The notes beneath the pieces were generated by a model. That model worked only from the letters and a program-made list of their open reading frames with translations. It was not told the origin of the DNA and made no database searches. From positions 1 through 64,000 of the forward strand of contig JADCHX010000011.1 in assembly GCA_020248265.1 (NCBI GenBank): a stretch of DNA of 64,000 bases, written 5' to 3'. The position numbers and the translations under genes were made by a program. Shown in pieces: positions 18,556 to 27,870 of this stretch. Numbering within the stretch: the first letter of the stretch is position 1; each line of letters opens with the position of its first letter. The DNA comes from Rhodocyclaceae bacterium. Its GTDB lineage: Bacteria > Pseudomonadota > Gammaproteobacteria > Burkholderiales > CAIKXV01.

Positions 18556-19538
18556 TCGCAGGCATACCCGTGGTGCGCGTGCCTGCGCGGCGCGCGACGG
18601 CATGGCTGGCGTGTGCGGTAGTCGTCGCCGGCATCGCGCCGGCGGCGCATGCGCAGCTGTTCACCGATACCGAGTCGCGCAAGGCGATCGCCGCACAGCG
18701 CGAGACGATCGCCGCTCAGCAGCAGCAGATCGCCGACCTCACCCGGCAGTCGGGCGAACTGTCGACGCGGATCAACCAGCTCGAGAACGCGCTCAAGGCG
18801 CAGTCGCTTCTGGAAGTGCTGAACCAGGTCGAGACGCTGCAGGCCGAGATTCGCGCGCTGCGCGGCCAGCAGGAGGTCCTCGCCAACGCGATCGACACCG
18901 CCACGCGCCGGCAGCGCGACATGTACATCGACATCGATTCGCGGCTGAAGCGGCTCGAGGCGCCAGCGGCCGGCGCTGCGAGTGCTGCGCCGCCTGGCAC
19001 TGCGCCGGCGGCACCCGGCGCGCCGGCAGCGCCTGCGCCCGCCGTCACCGCACCTGCGCCTGCGGCCACTGGCACCGCCCAGGCGCCGGTTGCGGCTGGC
19101 GGTGCCAGCGCGCCGCCGGCTGCGTCCGCCAGCGGCACCGCCACGCCGGCCGGGGCCGATCCCGTCGCGGAGCAGCGTGCCTACGATGCCGCACACCAGT
19201 TGCGCCGCATCGGCAACTTCGCCGGTGCGATCACGGCGTTCCAGTCGTTCGTGAAGACCTGGCCGAAGAGCCGGCTGACCCCGGCCGCGCAGTACTGGAT
19301 CGGCGATTCGCATTTCAACCTGCGCGAGTTCCGCGTGGCGATTGCCAGCCAGCGGCAACTGATCGCGACCTGGCCCGACCACGAGAAGGTTCCAGACGCG
19401 CTGCTGAACATCGCCAGCTGCCAGGCTGAACTCGGCGAGACGGCCGCGTCGCGCAAGACGCTTGAGGACCTGATCGCGCGTCATCCGCTGTCCGAAGCTG
19501 CCGAGCGCGCAAAGCGCAGGCTCGCGCCGCGCAAATGA
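18552..19538 (+). CDS. cpoB: Cell division coordinator CpoB (YbgF)
   Basis: CpoB is the periplasmic protein that couples Tol-Pal action to septal peptidoglycan synthesis. The likely start is GTG 18552, overlapping the pal stop; GTG codons at 18570/18573 are alternatives. A signal peptide (AWLACAVVVAGIAPAAHAQ) is followed by a coiled coil (about 40-120, many Gln/Glu/Leu), an Ala/Pro-rich linker (about 138-195) and a C-terminal TPR domain with AYDAAHQLRRIGNFAGAITA, AQYWIGDSHFNLREF and EKVPDALLNIASCQAELGE. The linker is unusually long and low in complexity. It is the last gene of the tol-pal block. Confidence 0.93.
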   Translation: MIAGIPVVRVPARRATAWLACAVVVAGIAPAAHAQLFTDTESRKAIAAQRETIAAQQQQIADLTRQSGELSTRINQLENALKAQSLLEVLNQVETLQAEIRALRGQQEVLANAIDTATRRQRDMYIDIDSRLKRLEAPAAGAASAAPPGTAPAAPGAPAAPAPAVTAPAPAATGTAQAPVAAGGASAPPAASASGTATPAGADPVAEQRAYDAAHQLRRIGNFAGAITAFQSFVKTWPKSRLTPAAQYWIGDSHFNLREFRVAIASQRQLIATWPDHEKVPDALLNIASCQAELGETAASRKTLEDLIARHPLSEAAERAKRRLAPRK

Positions 19539-19542
19539 CCCG

Positions 19543-20232
19543 ATGAGCGCACGTCCGGATGCGGCCGTCGGCCCGGGCGCGTCGGCCGCTGCGGTTCGCC
19601 TGCGCATCACCGAGATCTTCTTCTCCCTGCAGGGGGAGACGAGTCGCGTCGGCCTGCCCACCGCCTTCGTGCGCCTGACCGGATGCCCGCTGCGCTGCGG
19701 CTACTGCGATACCGCGTACGCGTTCCAGGGCGGCCGCGTGATGGATGTCGATGCCGTACTGGCCGAAGTGGCGTCCTTTGGCGCGCACTGGGTGACCGTC
19801 ACCGGCGGCGAACCACTGGCGCAGCGCGGCTGCGTCGACCTGCTGCGCGCCCTGTGCGACGCAGGCCGGTCGGTATCGCTCGAAACCAGTGGCGCCATCG
19901 ACATCGCCGCCGTCGACCCGCGGGTATCGACGATCCTCGACATCAAGACTCCTGGCTCGGGCGAAGCCGGGCGTAACCTCTGGCAGAACCTCGATCACCT
20001 TGATCGCCAGGACGAGGTGAAGTTCGTGCTGTGCAGCGAAGCTGACTACGAGTGGGCGAAGGCGATGCTCGAGACGCACGCGATCGCGGCGCGGTGCCCG
20101 GTGCTGTTCTCGCCGTCCTTCCACCAGTTGCCGGCAACCCGGCTTGCGGAATGGATCCTGCGCGACCGCCTGCCGGTACGCATGCAGGTGCAGTTGCACA
20201 AGCAGCTCTGGGGGGAGGCGCAGGGAAGATGA
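19543..20232 (+). CDS. queE: 7-carboxy-7-deazaguanine synthase QueE
   Basis: QueE is a radical-SAM enzyme that converts 6-carboxytetrahydropterin to 7-carboxy-7-deazaguanine for queuosine. The 229-aa protein has the modified cluster motif [12 protein letters not shown] (CxxxCxxC), IFFSLQGET upstream and the SAM-binding GGEP ([11 protein letters not shown]). It begins 4 nt after cpoB and its stop overlaps queC by 4 nt, so this pathway pair is co-expressed with the Tol-Pal genes, a common betaproteobacterial arrangement. Confidence 0.96.
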   Translation: MSARPDAAVGPGASAAAVRLRITEIFFSLQGETSRVGLPTAFVRLTGCPLRCGYCDTAYAFQGGRVMDVDAVLAEVASFGAHWVTVTGGEPLAQRGCVDLLRALCDAGRSVSLETSGAIDIAAVDPRVSTILDIKTPGSGEAGRNLWQNLDHLDRQDEVKFVLCSEADYEWAKAMLETHAIAARCPVLFSPSFHQLPATRLAEWILRDRLPVRMQVQLHKQLWGEAQGR

Positions 20233-20957
20233 GCGACGCGGCGACAACCGTGGCGGCAGAGGCGCAGAACCTGCCTGGCGCAGCGAAGCCGGCCGTGGTG
20301 CTGTTGTCCGGTGGGCTCGATTCGGCTACCGTGCTGGCCGTGGTGAAGGCCGGTGGCTTCGCGCCGCATGCACTGTCGATCGACTATGGCCAGCGCCATC
20401 GCGCCGAACTCGATGCCGCCGCCCGTGTCTCTGCATCGATCGGCGTTGCCGCGCATCGGGTGGTGCGGGTGGACGCCGGGCAGTTCGGCGGCTCCGCACT
20501 GACCGATGCGTCGATCGACGTGCCGGTCGATGGCATCGGGGCCGGTATCCCGGTCACGTACGTGCCGGCACGCAACACGCTGATGCTCGCACTCGCGCTC
20601 GGCTGGGCCGAGGTGCTCGGTGCCTCCGAGATCTTCATCGGCGTGAACGCGATCGACTACTCCGGCTATCCCGACTGCCGCCCTGCCTTCGTGGCAGCAT
20701 TCGAAGCGATGGCCAACCTCGCCACGCGCGCCGGTGTCGAAGGGCAGCGGCTGCATGTGCGGGCACCGATCATCGACCTCGACAAGTCGCAGATCATCCG
20801 CCTCGGCGTATCGCTCGGGGTCGACTATGCGCAGACCGTATCGTGCTACCAGGCAACCGACGACGGTCGCGCCTGCAGGCGGTGCGACGCCTGCCGATTG
20901 CGCCGCGACGGCTTTGCCCGCGCCGGCGTCGCCGACCCGACGCGCTACCGGGACTGA
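20229..20957 (+). CDS. queC: 7-cyano-7-deazaguanine synthase QueC
   Basis: QueC turns carboxy-deazaguanine into preQ0 using ATP and ammonia. The ATG at 20229 has GGGAAG just upstream and overlaps the queE stop. The 242-aa protein has the PP-loop [12 protein letters not shown] (about 24-35), [31 protein letters not shown], and the zinc-binding [14 protein letters not shown] near the C-terminus, preceded by SCYQAT. An N-terminal extension of about 20 residues precedes the PP-loop. Confidence 0.97.
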   Translation: MSDAATTVAAEAQNLPGAAKPAVVLLSGGLDSATVLAVVKAGGFAPHALSIDYGQRHRAELDAAARVSASIGVAAHRVVRVDAGQFGGSALTDASIDVPVDGIGAGIPVTYVPARNTLMLALALGWAEVLGASEIFIGVNAIDYSGYPDCRPAFVAAFEAMANLATRAGVEGQRLHVRAPIIDLDKSQIIRLGVSLGVDYAQTVSCYQATDDGRACRRCDACRLRRDGFARAGVADPTRYRD

Positions 20958-21019
20958 TCGCGGCGCGCGCCGGGTGCTGCTGCCTTGATTTCCACCACGC
21001 GGGGACCGATCCTTCACCC

Positions 21020-22141
21020 ATGATCCCGGAAGCCACCCCCCATACCGGCACGCTGGTCGCCTTGTTGGCGTTCGTGCTGGCATTCGTGTTCGGTGCGACT
21101 GCCCAACGCACGCATTTCTGTACGCTCGGCGCGGTGTCCGACTGGATCAACATCGGCGACCTTTCGCGCATGCGCATGTGGCTGCTGTCGATCGCGGTGG
21201 CGATGCTGGCAGCCAACGGCCTGCAGGCGGCCGGGCTGATCGACCTTGGCAAGTCGATCTATGTCGCGCCCAATCTGATGTGGCTGTCGCACATCGTCGG
21301 TGGCCTGCTGTTCGGCATCGGCATGACGCTCGGATCCGGCTGCGGCAGCAAGACACTGATCCGGATCGGTGCCGGCAACCTGAAGTCGGTCGTGGTTGCA
21401 GTGTTCCTGGGCCTGTCGGCCTGGATGACGCTGCGCGGGCTGTTCGGGCAGTGGCGGGTCGACTGGCTGCAGCCGGTGGCGGTGAACCTCGAGCGCTGGT
21501 CGATTCCCGGGCAGGATCTGCCGACCCTTCTCGCCGGCGCCCGTGCGTCGGCTGCGATGGCGATGGGCTGCGCAGCCGCGATCGCAACGGCGATCCTCGC
21601 CTTCGTGTTCGGCAGCCGTGATTTCCGCGGCAACCGCGACGGTATCGTCGGCGGGACCGTGGTCGGCCTGCTGGTGGCGGCCGGCTGGTTCGTCACGGCC
21701 AACCTCGGCTACCGGGAAAATCCCGAAACGCTGGAACTCACCTTCTACGCGACCAACTCGCGCGCAGCCGAATCGTTCAGTTTCGTGGCCCCCGTGGCCT
21801 ACACGCTGGAACTGCTCGCGATGTGGACCGACCGTTCGCTGCGCGTCACCTTCGGCATCGCGGCGGTGGCAGGCATGATCGCGGGTGCGTTCGCGATGGC
21901 GATGGCCACCCGCACCTTCCGCTGGGAGTCGTTCACCTCGCCGGCCGACATGCGCAACCACATGCTGGGCGGCGTCCTGATGGGGTTCGGGGGTGTCACT
22001 GCACTGGGATGCACGATCGGGCAGGGCATCAGCGGGCTGTCGACGCTGGCGCTCGGGTCGTTCATCACGTTCGCTTCGATCGTCGCGGGCTGTGCCGCGA
22101 CGATGAAGTTCCAGTACTGGCGAATGATGCGCGAGGCATGA
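21020..22141 (+). CDS. YeeE/YedE-family (TsuA-like) sulfur transporter
   Basis: This 373-aa polytopic membrane protein has the conserved Cys motifs of the YeeE/YedE family: RTHFCTLGAVSDW, GSGCGSKTLIR and LGCTIGQGISG. In characterised members these cysteines relay thiosulfate through the membrane. About nine to ten helices are visible. The start ATG at 21020 lies about 60 nt after queC on the same strand. No sulfurtransferase (TusA/YeeD) gene is adjacent. The substrate is probably thiosulfate or a related sulfur compound. Confidence 0.88.
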   Translation: MIPEATPHTGTLVALLAFVLAFVFGATAQRTHFCTLGAVSDWINIGDLSRMRMWLLSIAVAMLAANGLQAAGLIDLGKSIYVAPNLMWLSHIVGGLLFGIGMTLGSGCGSKTLIRIGAGNLKSVVVAVFLGLSAWMTLRGLFGQWRVDWLQPVAVNLERWSIPGQDLPTLLAGARASAAMAMGCAAAIATAILAFVFGSRDFRGNRDGIVGGTVVGLLVAAGWFVTANLGYRENPETLELTFYATNSRAAESFSFVAPVAYTLELLAMWTDRSLRVTFGIAAVAGMIAGAFAMAMATRTFRWESFTSPADMRNHMLGGVLMGFGGVTALGCTIGQGISGLSTLALGSFITFASIVAGCAATMKFQYWRMMREA

Positions 22142-22143
22142 TG

Positions 22144-22171
22144 TTGCGTCTTCGCGCAGAGTCGTTATAAT
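22144..22171 (+). promoter_or_regulatory. Sigma70-type promoter for tRNA-Lys
   Basis: A perfect TATAAT lies at 22166-22171 and TTGCGT at 22144-22149, with a 16-nt spacer, about 17 bp before the tRNA 5' end. The G/C-rich stretch just after it (TCGCGGGC) resembles a discriminator of stringently controlled stable-RNA promoters. Confidence 0.7.
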
Positions 22172-22188
22172 CGCGGGCTTCGCTCAGG

Positions 22189-22264
22189 GGGCCGTTAGCT
22201 CAGCCGGTAGAGCAGCGGACTTTTAATCCGTTGGTCGGCAGTTCAAATCTGCCACGGCCTACCA
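22189..22264 (+). tRNA. tRNA-Lys (anticodon UUU)
   Basis: The 76-nt gene folds as a standard cloverleaf. The acceptor stem GGGCCGT pairs with ACGGCCT (22254-22260, one G-U pair). The D arm contains AGCTCAGCCGGTAGAGC. The anticodon loop CTTTTAA has TTT at 22222-22224, and the T arm contains GTTCAAATC. The CCA end is encoded (22262-22264). It has its own promoter and is followed after about 19 bp by the convergent secreted-protein gene. Confidence 0.97.
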
Positions 22265-22282
22265 CCGAGCGAAGCACGAAAT

Positions 22283-22939
22283 TCAGCGGCAATCCCACTC
22301 GTCGGCCATCGCCCACGACCTTGGTTCGGATACCGTGCCGTCTGCCCGGATCAACTGGCCGACCAGTACCTCCGACTTCTTCACCTGGATGCGGCTGGTC
22401 GCGCGGAAGGTGTAGCCATCGAAGTCGCGCACCGCATTGCCCGAACGCGTCAGGCCACTGTCCAGGAAGGTCGTGACGCCCGCCTGGCCCGGGGACACCT
22501 TGCAGCTGACGACCTGTGCGCCCGGCGCGGCGCTCGACGGGCGCGAGGGGGTGGCCACTGGTGCTGTTGCCGCCTTCGGCGCTGGCGCCGTGGCCGCTGC
22601 GCACGAGCGGAAAGTCGCCGCGTCACGGCCTTCGGTGAGCTTGAGCGTACCGGCGTCGAGTTCGAAGACAGCCTTCTGCGACCATTCGCGGCCTTCGCGG
22701 TTGCAGCGTTCCTCCACCACCACGCGAGTGCCGATGGTCGGGGCAACGGCGCGGGCCGTGCAGGTGGCATCCACGTCGTTGAACCGCCGCGACTGCTCGA
22801 TCACCAGCGCCGGTGTTGCACAGTCGCCGCCGGCGTAGGCGTAGCGCCCGCGCATGGTGGCCGGATAGTCGGCAGCGAGCGCCGCGGCGGACAGCGACAT
22901 GCAGAGCAGGCCGGGCAGGAGGGAACGCTGGACCAACAT
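22283..22939 (-). CDS. Secreted protein of unknown function
   Basis: The start is set at ATG 22939, which has GGAGAA upstream; a longer open frame continues upstream without recognisable features. The 218-aa product has a signal peptide (LLPGLLCMSLSAAALA, cleavage before ADYPATM) and several cysteines spaced through the mature part (near GGDCATP, DATCTARA, EERCNREG, FRSCAA, VVSCKV and WDC), suggesting disulfides. An Ala/Pro/Thr-rich linker separates an N-terminal domain (about 22-125) from a C-terminal one (about 150-218). I do not recognise the family. It is convergent with tRNA-Lys. Confidence 0.7.
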   Translation of the reverse strand: MLVQRSLLPGLLCMSLSAAALAADYPATMRGRYAYAGGDCATPALVIEQSRRFNDVDATCTARAVAPTIGTRVVVEERCNREGREWSQKAVFELDAGTLKLTEGRDAATFRSCAAATAPAPKAATAPVATPSRPSSAAPGAQVVSCKVSPGQAGVTTFLDSGLTRSGNAVRDFDGYTFRATSRIQVKKSEVLVGQLIRADGTVSEPRSWAMADEWDCR

Positions 22940-23186
22940 GACTTCTCCTTCAGTTCGGGCCGGCCGTGCATACGCAGTGCAGGCCGCAGGTGGGCGCATC
23001 GGCAGGCGGCGCGCGTGGATCGATCGGGATCCATGGTCGGGTATCGGTACGGCATCGTCTTTCTTGAGTGCCCATGCATGACAGTGCATCTGCAGCTGTG
23101 CCTGTCCCTTGCCTTGCCCGTCACTGCGCCTGCCACGCGGATTGCTATAGACTCGCGCCCACCGCAAATCCATCCGGCTTGATCGA

Positions 23187-24227
23187 ATGCCACGCAACAT
23201 CGTAGTGCTCGGCGCAGGCGCCATAGGCTGCAATGTCTCCACCGACCTCGCGCGCGCCGGCCATGCGCCGCTGGTAGTCGACCCGTGGCCGTCGCAGGTC
23301 GAGGCGCTGCGCACGCACGGACTGAAGATCACCCTGCCGGATGGCGAAGAGCATGCACCGCCGATCGAAGCGGTGCACCTGTGCGACTTCGCCAGCCATC
23401 GGCGCACCTACGAGACCTACGACCTCGCCCTGATCATGATGAAGTCGCAGGACGCGCGCTGGATGGCCGAGTTCGTGCGGCCGCACCTGGCGCCCGATGC
23501 GGTCGTGGTCGGTCTGATGAACGGCATGAACGATGAGGCGATCGCCTCGGTGGTCGGGCGGGAACGCACGGTCGGGGCCTGCATCGAACTTGCGGCCGAA
23601 CTGTTCGTGCCGGGCGAGACCCGGCGCAAGACCCCGCGCGAACGCACCTGGTTCGCGCTCGGCGAGCTCGACGGGCGCATGACGCCGCGGCTGGAGATGC
23701 TGCGCGACCTGCTCTCGTGCACCGCCCAGGTCACCACCACCGCCAGCATCCGCGACGCCAAATGGACCAAGCTCGTCACCAACTCGATGGTGCTCTCGCC
23801 CTTCGCGATGCTCGGCGTGCAGTCCTACGAGGCGACCCAGGATCCGCAGATCTTCGACCTGATCCGACGCATCGGCTGCGAGACCATCGCCGTCGGCCAG
23901 GCGCATGGCTTCCGGCTGCAGCCCATCTTCGGCCTGACCGAAGCGGAGTTCGGTAGCTCGCCGGAGGCGATCGTCGAGAAGCTGGTGACCACGCTGGTCG
24001 GGCATATCGGCAGGAACTCGCGCAACACCGCGTTCCAGGATCTGCTGAAGAAGCGGCGCAGCGAGACCGATTACATCAACGGGCTGGTGGTATCGCTCGG
24101 GCGCGAAGCAGGGATCCCGACGCCGGGCAACAGCGCGGTGTGCGACATCGTGCACCGGATCGAACGCGGCGAACTCGGCCCGTCGGTCGAGAACATGGGG
24201 CTGGTCGACTTCGACGGGCAGGGTTGA
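23187..24227 (+). CDS. Ketopantoate reductase (PanE/ApbA) family protein
   Basis: The family reduces 2-dehydropantoate to pantoate with NADPH, but many paralogues act on other 2-keto acids. This 346-aa protein starts with the Rossmann motif NIVVLGAGAIGCNVSTDLARAG (shown at about 4-25) and has the family's VVGLMNGMND and DAKWTKLVTNSMVLSPFA, whose Lys and Asn fit the active site. At 346 aa it is longer than typical PanE (about 300), with a helical insert near 230-290. Nothing nearby belongs to pantothenate synthesis, so the assignment as biosynthetic PanE is not supported. Confidence 0.82.
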   Translation: MPRNIVVLGAGAIGCNVSTDLARAGHAPLVVDPWPSQVEALRTHGLKITLPDGEEHAPPIEAVHLCDFASHRRTYETYDLALIMMKSQDARWMAEFVRPHLAPDAVVVGLMNGMNDEAIASVVGRERTVGACIELAAELFVPGETRRKTPRERTWFALGELDGRMTPRLEMLRDLLSCTAQVTTTASIRDAKWTKLVTNSMVLSPFAMLGVQSYEATQDPQIFDLIRRIGCETIAVGQAHGFRLQPIFGLTEAEFGSSPEAIVEKLVTTLVGHIGRNSRNTAFQDLLKKRRSETDYINGLVVSLGREAGIPTPGNSAVCDIVHRIERGELGPSVENMGLVDFDGQG

Positions 24228-24263
24228 GCCTGCAACGCCGCCCGCAGCAGGCGGCGGCAGGCG

Positions 24264-25280
24264 CTACTGGTTGCTGATCCCGGCCTCGGCAATCACCCGC
24301 TTCCACTTCGCGACCTCGGCCGCGAAATACTTGCGGAACGCGTCGATGCTGCCGCCCAGTGGCTCGAAGCCGTTGCCCGCGAACTGCTGCAGCATCTCCG
24401 GATGCCGGATCGCCTCGTTCGCCGCGACGTTGATCCGCTCCTGGATCGCCCGCGGCGTCTTCGCCGGCGCGAGCAATCCGTACCAGCCGGAGAACTCGTA
24501 GCCCGGCACGCCGGCCTCGGCGATCGTGGGGATATCCTGCGCCAGCGAAGACCGTGCCGCGCTGCTGACCCCGAGTGCACGGACCTTGCCGTTGCGCACG
24601 AAGGGCAGCGCTGTCGAGATGCCGACCAGTGCCACGTTCACTTCGCCCGACAGCAGCGCCGCCATCGACGGCCCGGTGCCCTTGTATGGCACGTGCACCA
24701 TCCGGATGCCTGTCGCATTGGCAAGCAGTTCGGTGCCCATGTGCGAGGCACCGCCTGCGCCGCCGGATCCGAAGGTCAGTTGCCCGGGCTTCGCCTTCGC
24801 CTGGGCGAGCAGTTCGCCCAGCTTCGCGATCTGGGTCGACGGATGCGCGGCGAGCAGAGACGGCTGGCTTGCGACCAGCGCGACCGGCGCCAGGTCGCGC
24901 AGCACGTCGAAGGGGGCATTGCGGTTGAGCGTGCCGACGTAGGATACGCCGACGCTCTGCATCAGCAGGGTCTGGCCATCGGGATTCGCACGCACGACCA
25001 GTTCGGTCGCGATAAGGCCACCACTGCCGGCGCGGTTGTCGACCACCACCTGCTGCTTCCAGGTATCGGCCAGCCGCTGCGCGAGCAAACGTCCCAGAAT
25101 GTCGATGCCACCGCCCGGGGCCGCTGCGGCAATCAGGCGCACCGGCCGTGCCGGATACGACTGTACCTCCGCCGAAGGGGCCTCGGCGGCGCTGGCGCTG
25201 CCGCAGGTGCCGGTTATTGCCAGCAGCGCGAGGGCGGATGCATGCTTGCGTCGCGCTGCCGCTGGATGTGTATGTGTCAC
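24264..25280 (-). CDS. Bug/TctC-family substrate-binding protein
   Basis: The start is GTG 25280 preceded by GGAGGAG; a much longer frame extends upstream but has no homology features. The 338-aa product has a signal peptide (HASALALLAITGTCGSASA) and the Bug blocks YPARPVRLIAAAAPGGGIDI, VVDNRAGSGG, VHVPYKGTGPSMAALL and IAEAGVPGYEFSGWYG. It is tail-to-tail with the KPR-family reductase gene, with about 36 bp between. Its ligand is unknown and no permease is adjacent. Confidence 0.92.
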   Translation of the reverse strand: MTHTHPAAARRKHASALALLAITGTCGSASAAEAPSAEVQSYPARPVRLIAAAAPGGGIDILGRLLAQRLADTWKQQVVVDNRAGSGGLIATELVVRANPDGQTLLMQSVGVSYVGTLNRNAPFDVLRDLAPVALVASQPSLLAAHPSTQIAKLGELLAQAKAKPGQLTFGSGGAGGASHMGTELLANATGIRMVHVPYKGTGPSMAALLSGEVNVALVGISTALPFVRNGKVRALGVSSAARSSLAQDIPTIAEAGVPGYEFSGWYGLLAPAKTPRAIQERINVAANEAIRHPEMLQQFAGNGFEPLGGSIDAFRKYFAAEVAKWKRVIAEAGISNQ

Positions 25281-25459
25281 TGGCTGCTCCTCCGGTTGCC
25301 GCGCCGGTGGCGCCTGGATGGCCACCGGTCTCGAGGCCGCGCAGTGTGCCTCGCGCCGGGGCGTGTCGCAACCGTGTATCCACCGTACATCCGGCCGCGT
25401 ATCCAGCGTTGCCGCCCGCGGCTGCCTGCAGCGCACGCCAGTGAAGGTGTACCCGGCGT

Positions 25460-26950
25460 TCAGCCGCTGTCGCCGGGCGCGCGGCGCGGCGGGGCGAACC
25501 GTGCCCGGTCGTGCGCATCCAGCAGCGGCATCAGCATGAACTCGTCCAGGCCCTGCGCGCGAAGGGCTGCGGCGACCAGGTGCAGGTGCACCTCGAAATT
25601 GTTCCGGTCCAGGGCGGTCGATGACACCGTGAAGAATGGGGGTATCAGGGGCGACGCGGTGCGGAACAGGAATATGGCCGTGTTCGCGCGGTCGGGGACC
25701 CGTGTCGCCGCCAGCAGCGAGTAGGGCCCGCCGGATGCGGTCGATGGTGCTGGCTGCCCGCGGATGAAACGCAGTGCGAAGGCGAATTCGCGGCCCGGCC
25801 GGGAGGGGGCTGCCGCCTCCGGGTGGGGCGGGTTCGCATCGATCAAGACCCGCCGTGGAGCCAGCGGATCGTCGCCGAAACGACGATATACCGCGAGCGG
25901 TGTCGCACCGCGCAGTGCCGTGCTCGCATCGCGCGCTTCGTTGCCTGCCGCATCGAGGACCACGATACGCGCCTGTGCAGGCAGCGGACGCAGCAGCAGG
26001 CCGGTGCCGGACAAGGCATCGTCCAGGTACGAAATGCCGAGGAAGCAGAGGGTGGCCACGAGCGCGGCCATGCTTGCCAGGCCACCAGCCGCTGCCCGGA
26101 AGGCCCAGCAGACCAGTGCCATGCCGTAGAGCAGCGCAGGCACTGCGAGGTCGGAGGCCATGCTGCCCCAGCCCTCGCGGGCGATGGCAGCGCGGCCACA
26201 GGCCACCGCAACCAGCGCTGCAAACGCAGACAGTCCATGGCGGCGCACCAGCGCCCGCAGGTGGGCGGTATCGCGCGCGCAGACCAGCAGCGCGAGCATC
26301 AGCAGCGACCCCGACACGCCGGGGGCCAGCACGCCCCCGTCGAGCACTGCCCACAGGCAATGAAGTGTCGCTGCCATGAACAGCGCTACCGCGACCGGGT
26401 GCCAGTCATGGCGTCGTGCGATGCCGGGGGCGGCCGCGAGCGCAGTTGCGAAGGCACCCATCAGCGGCAGTCCGACCGCCCAGCGTTCCATCGCCGGGAC
26501 GAGGGTGGGCAGCGTCGCCAGCGCGGAGCTGCCGAGGTCGCTGTGCAGCAGCGAGACGGTGCTGAACGCGTTGCCTGACCAGTGCCGGCCCTCCAGCTGC
26601 CACGGCAGGTCGAGGCGCTCCTGCACGCCCAGCAGCGCGAACAGTGCGACCGCATGGGCGAACACCACCAGCGTGAGCAGCAGTTGCCCGGCATCCGCAC
26701 GGTCCCACCACGCCGCCGTCGAATGACGCGACAGCGCCAGCACGGCGAGCAGCGCCGCTGCTGCGCCCGGTACCAGCAGCAGGGTGTCGCCCTGAATGCC
26801 CGACCGGAACGGATGCAGCAGCCAGTGCGCGAGCAGGCGGGCGATGTCCGAATGGCGTGTCGCCAGTGCCAGCGCGATGCACGCACCCGCAAGCAGCCAG
26901 AATCCGGTGGCCGCCGCCGGTGTGTCCCGCTTCCCTGCGTTCGTCCTCAA
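25460..26950 (-). CDS. Polytopic membrane protein of unknown function
   Basis: This 496-aa protein has about eight to ten hydrophobic helices in its first 330 residues (for example FWLLAGACIALALA, LLLVPGAAAALLAVLALS, LLTLVVFAHAVALFALLG and ASMAALVATLCFLGIS). A soluble C-terminal domain of about 160 residues follows, containing ARIVVLDAAGNEARD and TASPLIPPFFTVSST. I cannot place it in a family. The codon pattern is like its neighbours, supporting a real gene. It stands alone, divergent from the barrel-protein gene at 27141. Confidence 0.65.
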   Translation of the reverse strand: MRTNAGKRDTPAAATGFWLLAGACIALALATRHSDIARLLAHWLLHPFRSGIQGDTLLLVPGAAAALLAVLALSRHSTAAWWDRADAGQLLLTLVVFAHAVALFALLGVQERLDLPWQLEGRHWSGNAFSTVSLLHSDLGSSALATLPTLVPAMERWAVGLPLMGAFATALAAAPGIARRHDWHPVAVALFMAATLHCLWAVLDGGVLAPGVSGSLLMLALLVCARDTAHLRALVRRHGLSAFAALVAVACGRAAIAREGWGSMASDLAVPALLYGMALVCWAFRAAAGGLASMAALVATLCFLGISYLDDALSGTGLLLRPLPAQARIVVLDAAGNEARDASTALRGATPLAVYRRFGDDPLAPRRVLIDANPPHPEAAAPSRPGREFAFALRFIRGQPAPSTASGGPYSLLAATRVPDRANTAIFLFRTASPLIPPFFTVSSTALDRNNFEVHLHLVAAALRAQGLDEFMLMPLLDAHDRARFAPPRRAPGDSG

Positions 26951-27079
26951 GTCGCTCCCATCCCTGCCGCTACTATGCCATCGGGAGCGCTGCCGGATAC
27001 GGCCTGCGCGTCGCGGTTGCGTTTCCCGCAGCGCGACCTTGCCTGCGCGGACCGCCGTGTTGCGCGGCGCCAGGTTACT

Positions 27080-27108
27080 TGGGTTCCGGGACGGCGATTG
27101 GTATCATC
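27080..27108 (+). promoter_or_regulatory. Probable sigma70 promoter for the outer-membrane protein gene
   Basis: TTGGGT at 27080-27085 and TATCAT at 27103-27108 are separated by 17 nt, about 32 bp before the ATG at 27141. The -10 matches the consensus at five of six positions, the -35 at three. It is a fair candidate only. Confidence 0.4.
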
Positions 27109-27140
27109 CGATCCGGTATTGAACGAATGGAGTTTCCGCC

Positions 27141-27845
27141 ATGACGCAGCGCACCAGAGCAGAGACCTGCAGCAAGACGACCCTCGGGGCACGGTCGAGC
27201 CTGTCCGCCGCAGGGTTCTCCCTGGCGCTTGCCGTCTGTGTCGCGGGCACCCTTGCCTGCGCCGGTCCGGCGCTCGCGCAGTCGCCGTCGGCAACCGGCT
27301 GGTATACCGGCTTCGGAATGGGCCAGTCGCGCCTCGGCTTCAAGACCGGCGATTTCAACGTCGGCGGCACGGCCGCCGCGTTCGACGACAGCAATACGGC
27401 ATTCAAGTTCTTTGCCGGCTATCGCCTGCTGCCGTGGCTGGCCGTCGAAGGCGGCTATGACAATCTCGGCCGCAATCCCGTTACCTATTCGAGCGGCGGT
27501 GGCAGTGCCCGGCTCGATTACAAGGTCGACGCGGTGAAGCTTACTGGTGTCGGCTCGATCGCCTTCGGCAAGACTGGTTTTTCCGGCTTCGGCAAGGTCG
27601 GGTTCGGCTACGCCCGGGTGCGTGCGGACAGCAGCAACTTCCCTGCCGTGGTGGGTCGCGGCGAACTGTCCGATCGCGACTGGAAGGTCTCGCCCGTTAT
27701 CGGCGCAGGCCTGCAGTACCAGTTGCCGCGCGGTCTCGCGCTGCGCGCCGAGTACGAGCAGTACAACGAAGTCGGCGACTCGCCGCTGCCCACCGGACGC
27801 GCACGCGCCGGCCTGTGGTCGCTGTCGCTGATATACCTTTTCTAG
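27141..27845 (+). CDS. Outer-membrane beta-barrel protein (OmpA/OmpW-like porin domain)
   Basis: This 234-aa protein has a signal peptide with a long basic n-region and hydrophobic FSLALAVCVAGTLACA, cleaved near ALAQ. The mature part begins ATGWYTGFGMGQSRLGF and alternates polar and aromatic residues as in an eight-stranded OMP barrel: KFFAGYRLLPWLAVEGGY, FGKVGFGYARVRA, GAGLQYQLPRGLALRAEYEQY. It ends in a C-terminal aromatic residue (LSLIYLF), the BAM recognition signal. It probably serves as a structural or small-channel outer-membrane protein. Confidence 0.88.
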   Translation: MTQRTRAETCSKTTLGARSSLSAAGFSLALAVCVAGTLACAGPALAQSPSATGWYTGFGMGQSRLGFKTGDFNVGGTAAAFDDSNTAFKFFAGYRLLPWLAVEGGYDNLGRNPVTYSSGGGSARLDYKVDAVKLTGVGSIAFGKTGFSGFGKVGFGYARVRADSSNFPAVVGRGELSDRDWKVSPVIGAGLQYQLPRGLALRAEYEQYNEVGDSPLPTGRARAGLWSLSLIYLF

Positions 27846-27870
27846 CCCGGTCCGGCGACGCACGGCCGGT

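Noticed and set aside
22189-22264. tRNA-Lys as an integration site for a mobile element
   Set aside because: No integrase, no direct repeat of the tRNA 3' end and normal composition downstream.
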